Assembly: GCA_902774045.1 (NCBI GenBank)
Contig: CACYGW010000011.1
Coordinates: forward strand, 1-47,851
Direction: 5' to 3'
DNA length: 47,851 bases
From: an uncultured Bacteroidia bacterium
GTDB lineage: Bacteria > Bacteroidota > Bacteroidia > Bacteroidales > UBA932
This document shows positions 1 through 7,255 of the stretch, in pieces (within the stretch, counting starts at the first letter, position 1; the number at the start of each line of letters is the position of its first letter). Position numbers and translations under genes: made by a program. The notes under the pieces are model-generated. The model saw only the letters and a program-made list of their open reading frames with translations. It was not told the origin of the DNA and ran no database searches.

Positions 1-582
1 GATGTAGATATATCTTTGACTATTCATGACCCTAAGCCGAGTATTAAAAACCTGGCAGGAGACAGAATATACTGTGAAGATGGGAAACTATATATTGATG
101 GAGACGTGATTGAGCTTCCGATTAGATTAAGCGATGCTCAGATATATGACTTTGAGGCTGGTTACATTTCTGCTTTATGCGATGCGTATGCGGATGCTCT
201 GTCCAGAGACGCGGTGACAGTTGACGATATCCCTACGCTACCCAAGAAGTTTCAAACGAATTTCTATGATCAGCGCAAAGCATATCTGAGCGCGGAAAGC
301 ATCCAACGATCGATCCGTGAAGTGTATGAAGACGGAGAAAACCAGTTTGATATCTTGAAAGAGGACGCCTTCAGCGGGATAAAGACTACCTATCTCGATG
401 ATTACGACAATGGATATAGACGACTGCTGGAAGTGTTAAAAAAGATCTCCGATGTACAGCTGACTAAGTCAAAGTTGTCATTGATAAAGAATTTGATTGG
501 AAATCTGGAAAGGCTTGGCATTGTTCACATCTTGGTGAACGACAAGACGATCGTGTCGTGGGTGGACCCGTATGCAGAATAA
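1..582 (+). CDS. ABC-3C system protein, C-terminal part (5' truncated)
   Basis: The reading frame is open to the first base of the window, so the start and any N-terminal effector domain lie outside; a TTG at 16 is only an internal codon. About 193 residues remain, acidic and mostly helical. The segment from about residue 115 on (DDYDNGYRRLLEVLKK, then IVHILVNDKTIVSW near the end) resembles the C-terminal domain shared by the first component of ABC-three-component conflict systems. In that family this domain couples a variable N-terminal enzyme, such as a nuclease or protease, to the middle component and ATPase. The last 11 bases overlap the next gene, indicating translational coupling. Family assignment rests on recalled similarity and on the two downstream genes; the effector type cannot be known. 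Confidence 0.6.
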   Translation, partial: DVDISLTIHDPKPSIKNLAGDRIYCEDGKLYIDGDVIELPIRLSDAQIYDFEAGYISALCDAYADALSRDAVTVDDIPTLPKKFQTNFYDQRKAYLSAESIQRSIREVYEDGENQFDILKEDAFSGIKTTYLDDYDNGYRRLLEVLKKISDVQLTKSKLSLIKNLIGNLERLGIVHILVNDKTIVSWVDPYAE

Positions 583-1018
583 AGTCTTTAATACCACATT
601 TGAGAATATGCTTCGTGTCTTGCTACTTCTCGAAACGGTAAGCATGCCGGTAAATGCGGATAGAATTGCTGCGCTGGATTTCATCTGCATTTACGGGAAG
701 AAATGTAAAGTACTGGATAAAAATCTACACGGTGACAATGAATTCGGATTTGCGGAATTTACCAACAAACGCGAAAAAATAACCGAGGCCATTAAGCTCT
801 CGGTTAAAAACAGTTTTGTTAATGTAGAGTATACGAATCAAGGCTTTTTATACAGCATCAACGACCGCGGCAGACAAGTCGTTCAAGGTGTGCAATCTCC
901 ATATGCGAGGCAGTATGTTTTAGGAGCAAAAATCGTATGTAGGCGCTTTTCCTCTTATACGGACGATGGCATTTTGCAATTCATTAGCGATAGGGCAACA
1001 GAGGCCAAGGAGGTGTAA
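572..1018 (+). CDS. ABC-3C system middle component
   Basis: This 148-residue protein matches the compact middle component of ABC-3C systems: an N-terminal helical segment (FENMLRVLLLLETVSMPVNADRIAALDFI), then a conserved LHGDNEF..AEFTNKR stretch around residue 50-66, then a winged-helix-like part ending in NDRGRQVVQ and a helical tail. In such systems the middle protein is thought to bridge effector and ATPase. The ATG at 572 lies inside the end of the upstream gene (11-nt overlap), and the stop is two bases before the ATPase start, so the three genes form one tight operon. Codon use (many GAT, AAT and ATT codons, few ATA or AGG) differs from the rest of the window. The role is inferred from family and context. 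Confidence 0.7.
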   Translation: MQNKVFNTTFENMLRVLLLLETVSMPVNADRIAALDFICIYGKKCKVLDKNLHGDNEFGFAEFTNKREKITEAIKLSVKNSFVNVEYTNQGFLYSINDRGRQVVQGVQSPYARQYVLGAKIVCRRFSSYTDDGILQFISDRATEAKEV

Positions 1019-1020
1019 GG

Positions 1021-2766
1021 ATGCTTAACTTCATGATTGAGAGTCTCCGCGTATCCGGACCCGGGAAGATTGATGGTTTCATCAAATTCTCTGACGGGTT
1101 AAATATTATCCAAGGACGTTCTAACACCGGCAAAACATGGATACTGAAATGCATCTACTATCTCTTTAGTTCCGACACGCGCCCCTATTCTCCCCTGACA
1201 GGTTATACGGACATTGAGGGCGTCTTTCAGACAAAACGCTACGGCAGGATTACCATGACCAGAAAACTTGACGAGGAGAAGGTCACGGTTGTTGCCGAAA
1301 GCGAAGAAGTCGAAAACGGCGAGTATGACACGAATTATAAAAGGATTAGCACCAGATACCTGAATGATCTGTGGCTCCGGATCATCGGGCTGGATGAAAC
1401 GATTGAAGTTCCCAAGTCTGCCCGATATGCTCGAGAGCGGATGTCATGGGCTAATGTTGCTAATGTTTTCTATGCCGATGAAAATGAGATTGACAAGGCT
1501 GAATCCATTGTAATAAAGGACCCGCGTTACGAGACGCCGTTAATTGCTTCCCTGTACTTCTTGCTTTCCGGAGACTACAAAAAAGGGATACCGGAAATCA
1601 CAAAACCGGAAGTTGCTACAGCCAAGAAAAAAGCTGTTATTGATTACATCGATGAGCAGGTCTCATCCCTCACTCAAACACGTGTTAGCTACATCAAGCA
1701 GTTGGAGGAGCTTGCCGGGCTGGATATAGAGAGTGAGATGCACGCGCTTACCGTGCATATTGAAGAGGCGCAGCAGGATATTAAGGAACTGATCGAAGAG
1801 AACACTGCTATTGTCAGACAAATGGCCGAATACCAGCAGGAAGATGCAAACTGCCGTGTCCTTTTGGATAGGTACGAATCTCTTATCAGTCAGTATAAGG
1901 CAGACCTTCAAAGGCTGGACTTCATCTCAAAAGGCGAGCAGGCAGTGACGGGCCTCCCGGCAAATGGGATTTGCCCGTTTTGCGGTGGTCAGCTTCACCC
2001 GGATGTATACGAAGGTTACGTCGAGGCAATCGATGCAGAAATAAAAAGAATTGCTTCAGAGCTTGCTGTAATCGTAGCAACGGAAAACAGCGTGCGTGAT
2101 GAGCAGGAATCGATCCGTCAGAGTATTGATGATCTGCAGCTCCGCAGAGCAGCTGTGAACAAAGCTCTCGATGATAAAAACCGTGAAATCCAGAGTTATA
2201 GATACGGTCTTCAGCGGTTTAAAGACTATACGAGGCTTCAAACGGGCATTAACTTTGTAAATGACCAACTCGAAATCCTCGGCAAGAAAAAAGTCTCTGA
2301 GTTGCAAAAGCAGAAGAATCCTCCACTCTATCATGCAAAGCAGGAATTTGAAGAAGAGGTTGGCACAGGGTTTAATGTGATCCTGAATCGAATCTTGAAA
2401 GAGTGCAATTATCGCTCTGTTGGCTACGCCAGTTGGGATTTTTCAACTTTTGACATTCTGATGGATGGCGTGCCAAAATCAGAAGACCAAGGGAAAGGAT
2501 ATCGGTCCTTCCTGAATTCGGTAGTTGCCTTAATGCTGTATGAATACTTCAATACTGATGATGTTTTTATAAAGCCAGGCTTCCTAATGATAGATACGCC
2601 GCTGCTCGGCTTCGATGAAAATGAAGATGCCTTTGAAGGCGATACCCCCGAGTTGCAGAACTGGCCCGCGGTATGGTACATCTTTGCGGGCTTCGCTCTT
2701 GTAGTAGGGCTTGCCTTTATGGTTCTGTTCAAGAATCCCGGCAAAGAAGAAAAAGTGGTAGCATAA
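1021..2766 (+). CDS. ABC-3C SMC-like ATPase, 3' end replaced by permease tail (chimera)
   Basis: Residues 1-537 form an SMC/Rad50-like ABC ATPase. Visible parts are Walker A GRSNTGKT (31-38), a long coiled coil, a CPFC half-hook near residue 319 like a Rad50 zinc hook, a second coiled coil, a signature-like GKGYRSFLNS, and a Walker B region FLMIDTPLLGFDE (about 521-533). The family normally continues for roughly 60-80 residues with the D-loop and switch histidine. Here the frame passes at about 2620-2645 into FEGDTPELQNWPAVWYIF and a hydrophobic helix typical of an MFS permease C-terminus. The ATPase is therefore probably inactive as written. The start is supported by the Shine-Dalgarno AAGGAGG at 1007-1013, seven bases upstream. 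The join is either a real recombination or an assembly artefact. Confidence 0.75.
   Translation: MLNFMIESLRVSGPGKIDGFIKFSDGLNIIQGRSNTGKTWILKCIYYLFSSDTRPYSPLTGYTDIEGVFQTKRYGRITMTRKLDEEKVTVVAESEEVENGEYDTNYKRISTRYLNDLWLRIIGLDETIEVPKSARYARERMSWANVANVFYADENEIDKAESIVIKDPRYETPLIASLYFLLSGDYKKGIPEITKPEVATAKKKAVIDYIDEQVSSLTQTRVSYIKQLEELAGLDIESEMHALTVHIEEAQQDIKELIEENTAIVRQMAEYQQEDANCRVLLDRYESLISQYKADLQRLDFISKGEQAVTGLPANGICPFCGGQLHPDVYEGYVEAIDAEIKRIASELAVIVATENSVRDEQESIRQSIDDLQLRRAAVNKALDDKNREIQSYRYGLQRFKDYTRLQTGINFVNDQLEILGKKKVSELQKQKNPPLYHAKQEFEEEVGTGFNVILNRILKECNYRSVGYASWDFSTFDILMDGVPKSEDQGKGYRSFLNSVVALMLYEYFNTDDVFIKPGFLMIDTPLLGFDENEDAFEGDTPELQNWPAVWYIFAGFALVVGLAFMVLFKNPGKEEKVVA
2632..2766 (+). pseudogene. 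3' remnant of an MFS nucleoside permease (NupG-like)
   Basis: The last ~44 codons of the chimeric frame encode NWPAVWYIFAGFALVVGLAF, then MVLFKNP and a charged tail. This is the pattern of the final transmembrane helix and cytoplasmic tail of Bacteroidota nucleoside:H+ symporters. The rest of the permease is missing. Codons here (GTA GTA, CTT, GCC) resemble the downstream host genes rather than the ABC-3C genes. A terminator follows directly, as expected for the true end of a host gene. The breakpoint is placed only approximately, by where ATPase similarity stops. Confidence 0.6.
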
Positions 2767-2783
2767 CGCAACTGTTCATAATT

Positions 2784-2814
2784 AAAAAAGCCAACCTTCG
2801 CGGCTGGCTTTTTT
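2784..2814 (+). terminator. Rho-independent terminator
   Basis: A 13-bp stem with one A-C mismatch (2784-2796 against 2802-2814) closes a TTCGC loop. A run of A leads in and a run of T leads out, so it can work in both directions. It lies 17 bases after the permease remnant stop and would also end transcripts of the minus-strand zinc-ribbon gene. Confidence 0.85.
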
Positions 2815-2850
2815 GTTTTAAGACAATTACTATAATGCTTTCGTATTAGA

Positions 2851-2957
2851 GATGTACCACAATCCTTTGGCTCCTGTCGCTGGCGCGACCCTAACCGGGG
2901 CTCCTGTCGCTGGCGCGACCCTAACCGGGTAAATGTCGCCAAAGGATTGGGTACATC
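2851..2957. repeat. Tandem 30-bp repeat bounded by 20-bp imperfect inverted repeats
   Basis: The arms GATGTACCACAATCCTTTGG (2851-2870) and CCAAAGGATTGGGTACATC (2939-2957) are inverted repeats differing by one inserted base and one mismatch. Between them two 30-bp units (2871-2900 and 2901-2930) are identical at 29 of 30 positions. A degenerate TGTCGCC follows at 2934-2940. Each unit contains a GTCGC-TGGC-GCGAC hairpin. The whole could fold into one long stem carrying two hairpins, or be a small non-autonomous repeat element. No coding potential was seen. The repeat is not found again in this window. Confidence 0.8.
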
Positions 2958-2970
2958 ATTTTATAGCTTT

Positions 2971-3390
2971 TTATGCCTTGTCCCGCGGGGAAAGGATAGT
3001 ATCGACATAAGCTATGTCTGATATTTTTGTGGGAGTAAGACAATAAACTATATCAAAACACATCCTCATTTCCCTGTGCCCTGCCTTATAGCTGCAAGTT
3101 GAATAAAGGGGATTGAAACCCAGGAAGGACAGTCCTGTCAGGGGAAGTGAAGTAATCCCGGAAACTATCAGGTTACTAAGAATCCTGTAATTCTTCTCCA
3201 GAACGTGCGCTACTCTTAGTTTGCTGTTCCTGGTCTTGGTATGATGGCCGTTATGCCATCTATTTTTGCATTCACGGCTGCAGAACTTCCTGTCCGGTCT
3301 GCCGAAGGGCAGTTCGGTCCCACATTCAAGACAATATTCTCCGTATCCCTCACCGTCCAGGATACTGTATTCCTCATTGTACTTTACCAT
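2971..3390 (-). CDS. Zinc-ribbon protein of unknown function
   Basis: A 139-residue protein if started at the ATG at 3390. Near residues 20-40 it has YCLECGTELPFGRPDRKFCS followed by RECKNRWHN, a CxxC...CxxxC treble-clef or zinc-ribbon pattern seen in short Bacteroidota proteins with DUF2116-like ends. The remainder is helical and mixed, with no recognised catalytic motif. The frame stays open upstream through a TTG at 3441 to a TAG near 3500, and this extension also looks protein-like (AQIFKFLDRLAANCDIY), so the true start may be further out. It is divergent from the ssb gene and stands alone. Function unknown; nucleic-acid binding is only a guess from the zinc motif. Confidence 0.6.
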   Translation of the reverse strand: MVKYNEEYSILDGEGYGEYCLECGTELPFGRPDRKFCSRECKNRWHNGHHTKTRNSKLRVAHVLEKNYRILSNLIVSGITSLPLTGLSFLGFNPLYSTCSYKAGHREMRMCFDIVYCLTPTKISDIAYVDTILSPRDKA

Positions 3391-3496
3391 AGCACGGTCT
3401 TGGTTTTTCTTATCAGCGTAAATATCGCAGTTAGCCGCCAATCTGTCAAGGAATTTAAAGATTTGAGCCGCAGATTTTGTTAAAGTTTTAATTCCG

Positions 3497-3603
3497 GGGC
3501 CCTAAGTCACTTTTTTACGGCAAAAGTGACTTAGAAAGCAAAAATCAAGATTTAACAAAAATCGACTCAAGATTTGTAAAAAGGGCCCTGAGTCACTTTT
3601 TAC
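3497..3603. repeat. Repeat-rich intergenic region with competing hairpins
   Basis: CTAAGTCACTTTT (3502-3514) and AAAAGTGACTTAG (3522-3534) form a perfect 13-bp stem with a 7-nt loop. A second copy of the left sequence, GGGCCCTGAGTCACTTTTTA at 3583-3602, repeats 3497-3517 with one change and one missing T. The middle arm can therefore pair with either flanking copy. TCAAGATTT also occurs twice (3545 and 3568). The region lies between the divergent zinc-ribbon gene and the ssb-pilus operon. It could be a terminator/antiterminator switch, a small invertible segment, or a degraded repeat. Only the repeats themselves are certain. Confidence 0.7.
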
Positions 3604-3606
3604 CAT

Positions 3607-3666
3607 TTTAATTTGCCCACGAAACTTCCGCCCCGTGGAGAGGCGGGCTTTGTAAAACAAATTAAA
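3607..3666 (+). promoter_or_regulatory. Structured leader upstream of ssb-pilus operon
   Basis: TTTAATTTG (3607-3615) and CAAATTAAA (3658-3666) are exact inverted repeats enclosing a GC-rich hairpin with CCGCC (3628-3632) against GGCGG (3642-3646). The outer 3' arm ends nine bases before the ssb ATG at 3676, so folding would affect access to the start. No good TAnnTTTG promoter is seen here; the operon promoter is not identified. Confidence 0.4.
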
Positions 3667-3675
3667 CCAATAATT

Positions 3676-4020
3676 ATGGAACAGTACAATCAAATTCAAA
3701 TCAGAGGAATGGTGGGCAACGTAAGAGTTACCACTTTCCCGGATTCGGTTATGGGAAATATCTCCGTAGCCACAAACTATATGTATATGACAAGGGACGG
3801 TCAGCCTGCGGCAGAGACAACCTGGTTCACGGTACTTGCAAGAGAAGGAAAGGCAATAGAAAAGCTTTCAATGGTAAACAAGGGCTCTGCGCTTCAGGTA
3901 GTAGGCAGAATGCGTTCACGTTCCTACAAAGATGCAGAAGGAATAGATCATAACGTTATGGAGGTGATTGCCGCCAAGGTAGAAGTGCTTAACGAAACCC
4001 TCACAAACGGAACAGTGTGA
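3676..4020 (+). CDS. ssb: Short single-stranded DNA-binding protein (SSB paralogue)
   Basis: A 114-residue OB-fold protein beginning MEQYNQIQIRGMVGNVRV, with the family pattern of an early Gly-rich turn, FPDSVMGNISVATNYM, an aromatic TTWFTVLA strand and LQVVGRMRSRSYKDAEG. It is shorter than housekeeping SSB and lacks the acidic DDDIPF-type C-terminal tip that recruits partner proteins. The ATG at 3676 is chosen over an in-frame ATG at 3613, because SSB similarity begins there. Its stop overlaps the next start as GTGA (4017-4020), so it is coupled to the pilus operon. It probably binds ssDNA. Why an SSB should head a surface pilus operon is unclear. Confidence 0.85.
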   Translation: MEQYNQIQIRGMVGNVRVTTFPDSVMGNISVATNYMYMTRDGQPAAETTWFTVLAREGKAIEKLSMVNKGSALQVVGRMRSRSYKDAEGIDHNVMEVIAAKVEVLNETLTNGTV

Positions 4021-5987
4021 AAGCCTTGTGTCTTATAGCTTCGGCCGCAGTTCTTGCGGCAGCCTGTACCCACGCAGGGAAGATAGCTTCTTTGCGAAGC
4101 GCGGGCACGGCTGCCCTGGCCGACCTTCCTCCGGAGATAAAAACTCCGCCCGCCATAACGGACGACACCCGTCCGTACTCTGACACCCTAAGGGTAAGGG
4201 AGGCTAACGGAAACGAGGTCATACTTATGCATGCCGTTAAAGACGAGAACGGAGAAATGGTTGCAGAAGACAGGATAAAGGCCGCCGTGGTAACAGCCCG
4301 CTTCAGGAATGTGGCAGAGAGGGAGGGAAAGGTGGATATCGTTTTTGACATAACGGTTCCGGGAGAAATGACAGACTCGGAGTGGATGCTCCAGATTACT
4401 CCCACTATGGCAAACGGGAAAGACACCATCGCCCTTGAGGCCCTCCAGATAACCGGGTCAAAGTACAGGAAGGCCCAGCTGGCCGGGTACCAGCGCTATA
4501 ACAGGTTTCTGGAATCAATCGCCGCAGACTCGGCAAGGTTCATAGATACAAGGCAGCTGGATATCTTCATCAGAAGGAATCTGCCTCAGGTGTACAGGTT
4601 CAAGACAGATTCCTCTCTGGTGAGCGAAACTGAGTTCCTGTCTGCCTATGGGGTATCGGAACAGGAAGCTATAGACCATTACACAAGAGAATACATAGTA
4701 GAAAAGAACAGGCGCAAGATTGCCAGTAAAGAGAAGTATCGGCATAAATATATAAAGATGCCTATAGTAAAAGAGGGCCTAAGGCTGGATACGATAGTTT
4801 CCCAGGGTAACAGGGACATAACCTACAGGTATGTGCAGAGTCTTTCGGTCAAAGGAGAGATGAAGAAAGTATCGGTCCTCCTGGGAGGTAAAATTTACCA
4901 GGAAGACAAGATTCTTTACACAATGCCGCAGGACAAGCCTCTGGACTATTACATAAGCTCGCTAAGCAGTCTGTGCGACGATACGCCCCGCTTCCTCTCT
5001 ACCATAATCTACAGGAACGCTACGGCTAACACGGCTTGCTACATAGACTTTGACCCGGGAAGCAGCAGAATAGACCTGGGGCGGGAAGGCAACGCATCGG
5101 AGATAGGCCGCATAGAGGCCAATCTAAGAGAACTGCTTACCAACGAGAAGTATGAAATGGATTCCATACTGATTACCGCCTCCTGTTCCCCGGAGGGCAG
5201 CCTGGCGCTTAACAAGAGGCTGGCAGCGGAAAGGGCCAGGGCAGTAAAGGGTTATTTTGAGAAATTCACCGCAGCCTTCAGGGACTCCGTCCTGCTCTCC
5301 TTTAAAAAGGAGATAATTGTAGGAGATGCGCCCCGGGAGAAGCCGGCATTAAAGAAGATTTCCTTTTCTACAGAAAGTGTGGCGGAGAATTGGCCAATGC
5401 TGGATGCTCTTGTAGAACGCGATACGCTTCTAAGGGCAGCAGACAAGGCTGCGTACCGGGAGTCTGCCCGGCAGGAAGACCCTGACAAAAGGGACAGACT
5501 GCTGTTTGGGCAGCCCTTCTACAAGGACCTTAGAAACAGGCTCTATCCAAGGCTCAGGATAGTTTCTTTCCGGTTTTTTATGCACAGGGTTGGAGTTATT
5601 AAGGATACCGTTTACTCTACCATCCCTGACACCACCTACGCCAAAGGCGTAAGGGCCATAAAAGACAAAGACTACCCTACGGCCGTGAGCCTGCTGAGGC
5701 CCTATAAAGACTACAACAGTGCGGTTGCCTACTGCGCCGCCGGATACAATGCCAGCGCAAGGGAGATTCTGGAGAGCCTTCCCAAAAGCGACAAGGTGCT
5801 TTATATGCTTGCCGTGATTCACAGCCGCCTTGGGGACACCAGGGATGCAGTGCAGAACTTCATTGATGCGTGCAGGCTTAACCCTTCCATGATTAACAGG
5901 GGCAATCTTGACCCGGAAATATCGGTACTTATAAAAGAGTACGACTTACAAAACATCTTATTTAATTTAAATCTAAACCTTTATTAA
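4017..5987 (+). CDS. Pilus-operon lipoprotein with DUF3868-like, OmpA-like and TPR regions
   Basis: A 656-residue exported lipoprotein starting at GTG 4017, with signal peptide MKALCLIASAAVLAAAC (lipid Cys 17). Residues about 90-160 resemble the DUF3868 domain found beside type V pilus genes. Residues about 355-425 contain an OmpA-C-like pattern (ILITASCSPEGSLALNKRLA, then AERARAVKGYF), which usually binds peptidoglycan. Residues about 540-640 form TPR-like helices (KDKDYPTAVSLL, DTRDAVQNFIDACRLNP). The family sits in Mfa/Fim-type loci and is thought to help assemble or anchor the pilus at the outer membrane. The fimbrillin gene follows after 2 bases. Domain calls are by eye; the exact role is inferred. 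Confidence 0.7.
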   Translation: MKALCLIASAAVLAAACTHAGKIASLRSAGTAALADLPPEIKTPPAITDDTRPYSDTLRVREANGNEVILMHAVKDENGEMVAEDRIKAAVVTARFRNVAEREGKVDIVFDITVPGEMTDSEWMLQITPTMANGKDTIALEALQITGSKYRKAQLAGYQRYNRFLESIAADSARFIDTRQLDIFIRRNLPQVYRFKTDSSLVSETEFLSAYGVSEQEAIDHYTREYIVEKNRRKIASKEKYRHKYIKMPIVKEGLRLDTIVSQGNRDITYRYVQSLSVKGEMKKVSVLLGGKIYQEDKILYTMPQDKPLDYYISSLSSLCDDTPRFLSTIIYRNATANTACYIDFDPGSSRIDLGREGNASEIGRIEANLRELLTNEKYEMDSILITASCSPEGSLALNKRLAAERARAVKGYFEKFTAAFRDSVLLSFKKEIIVGDAPREKPALKKISFSTESVAENWPMLDALVERDTLLRAADKAAYRESARQEDPDKRDRLLFGQPFYKDLRNRLYPRLRIVSFRFFMHRVGVIKDTVYSTIPDTTYAKGVRAIKDKDYPTAVSLLRPYKDYNSAVAYCAAGYNASAREILESLPKSDKVLYMLAVIHSRLGDTRDAVQNFIDACRLNPSMINRGNLDPEISVLIKEYDLQNILFNLNLNLY

Positions 5988-5989
5988 AA

Positions 5990-7255
5990 ATGAAAAAATT
6001 TCATTTGGCAGCCCTGACGGCTGCAACAGCAATTCTTTTCACCACTTCCTGTTTAAAAGACAACACGGCCGGGCCCGGCGATGGGACTTCCGCTGAGAAA
6101 GGAGAACCAGCAGAAATATCGCTGACAATCAATTCCGCCCCCGGAACGAAGTCCGCAGGCGAGGGAGACTTTTTCACTGTAGAAGTCTTTGTCTTTGACG
6201 GAGATACCAATTCGGATTCATTCGGGATTCTTGAAGGATATGCAACTGCAGCTTCAGCCGATATCACAGCCAACTCTGCCACCCTTTCTCTTACAGTAAG
6301 TACAGGTGTAAAACGCATTTACGTTATTGCCAATGGGACCATATACGTTAAAAACGACGTGGGCACGGAAAACGAGCTTCTGGACGCAGCCTCAAGAATG
6401 GATGACAATTCCTGCTATTTTGTGATGGTAGGCGCCAAGGAACAGACTCTCGTGAGCAGCAGCGTAAATAATGTGGCCATAACCTGCAGGAGGCTGGTAT
6501 CTAAAGTGACCCTGGGCACAATCGTGTCTGATTTCACCTCTCCAATGTTAAGGAAACAGCATTTTACAGTGGACAGGATATATCTTATGAATGTGCCCCG
6601 GCAGGTGCCCTATGTAAACGGAGGCGTCCAGGACGTAATGGGACAAAGCAACAGAAGTACAGCCTTTGTGTCCGGAGACAGTAATTATCCTACAGGCTTC
6701 GTAGGAGCCAGCACCGGCACCGGGACTCTTCCTTACTATAAATACCCCGTACCGGCAAACAACAATACATCCAACAGTGGTTTTTACAACTGGTACGATG
6801 CAAGCAGCTTTTCCTATGGAGAAACAGAGGTAGAAGTGGACGAAACAGTTGCTGATTTGACCTGTTATGGATATGAAGAAGATCCTATAACCCTATCTTC
6901 CGGGCAGGCAAATGCCCTAGCCGTGAATCACAATTTTTACACCTACCCCAATTCTTCTCCCGTAGCCGCAAATGCTACCACTATAGACAACACCACAAAG
7001 CTGGTAATAGAGACAACTCTGGATGTAGGCGACGGCTATAGAAAATTCTACTACCCCATAAGCATTCCCTACACCCAGCCAAACTACCATTACACCATAA
7101 ACAATGTGACTATAAAGAGAGTGGGCAGCACTAATCCGGCCCGGCCCGTGACAAAGGCAGACTGCAGCTTTACAGTTACCATTGCAGACTGGGATACAGG
7201 AGAAATTGTGGGACAATACAACAATGAAACCTCTGAAGGATACTTTGTGTTTTAA
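5990..7255 (+). CDS. Fimbrillin, major type V pilus subunit (Mfa1/FimA-like)
   Basis: A 421-residue lipoprotein with signal MKKFHLAALTAATAILFTTSC (lipid Cys 21). After the signal comes EISLTINSAPGTKSAGEGDF, the usual fimbrillin start with a basic residue where a trypsin-like protease could trim the N-terminal strand during donor-strand polymerisation. A beta-rich core follows (VKRIYVIANGT near residue 110), then ITCRRLVSKVTLG, and a C-terminal part with YYPISIPYTQPNYHYTINNV and DWDTGEIVGQYN. These are hallmarks of Bacteroidia type V pilins. It is third in an operon with tight spacing, and its last 32 bases overlap the next gene. Confidence in the pilin class is high; whether it is the stalk or a minor subunit is inferred from its position before the anchor. 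Confidence 0.8.
   Translation: MKKFHLAALTAATAILFTTSCLKDNTAGPGDGTSAEKGEPAEISLTINSAPGTKSAGEGDFFTVEVFVFDGDTNSDSFGILEGYATAASADITANSATLSLTVSTGVKRIYVIANGTIYVKNDVGTENELLDAASRMDDNSCYFVMVGAKEQTLVSSSVNNVAITCRRLVSKVTLGTIVSDFTSPMLRKQHFTVDRIYLMNVPRQVPYVNGGVQDVMGQSNRSTAFVSGDSNYPTGFVGASTGTGTLPYYKYPVPANNNTSNSGFYNWYDASSFSYGETEVEVDETVADLTCYGYEEDPITLSSGQANALAVNHNFYTYPNSSPVAANATTIDNTTKLVIETTLDVGDGYRKFYYPISIPYTQPNYHYTINNVTIKRVGSTNPARPVTKADCSFTVTIADWDTGEIVGQYNNETSEGYFVF

Noticed and set aside
2871..2930. Short CRISPR array
   Set aside because: The two 30-bp units abut with no spacer between them, and there are no cas genes.
2424..2942. 172-codon minus-strand frame containing GSRQRQEP twice
   Set aside because: The repeated peptide is only translation of the tandem DNA repeat; the rest is antisense to the ATPase and permease remnant.
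3613..3675. Upstream ATG extending the SSB by 21 residues
   Set aside because: The extension lies in the hairpin leader and adds no OB-fold sequence; family similarity starts at 3676.
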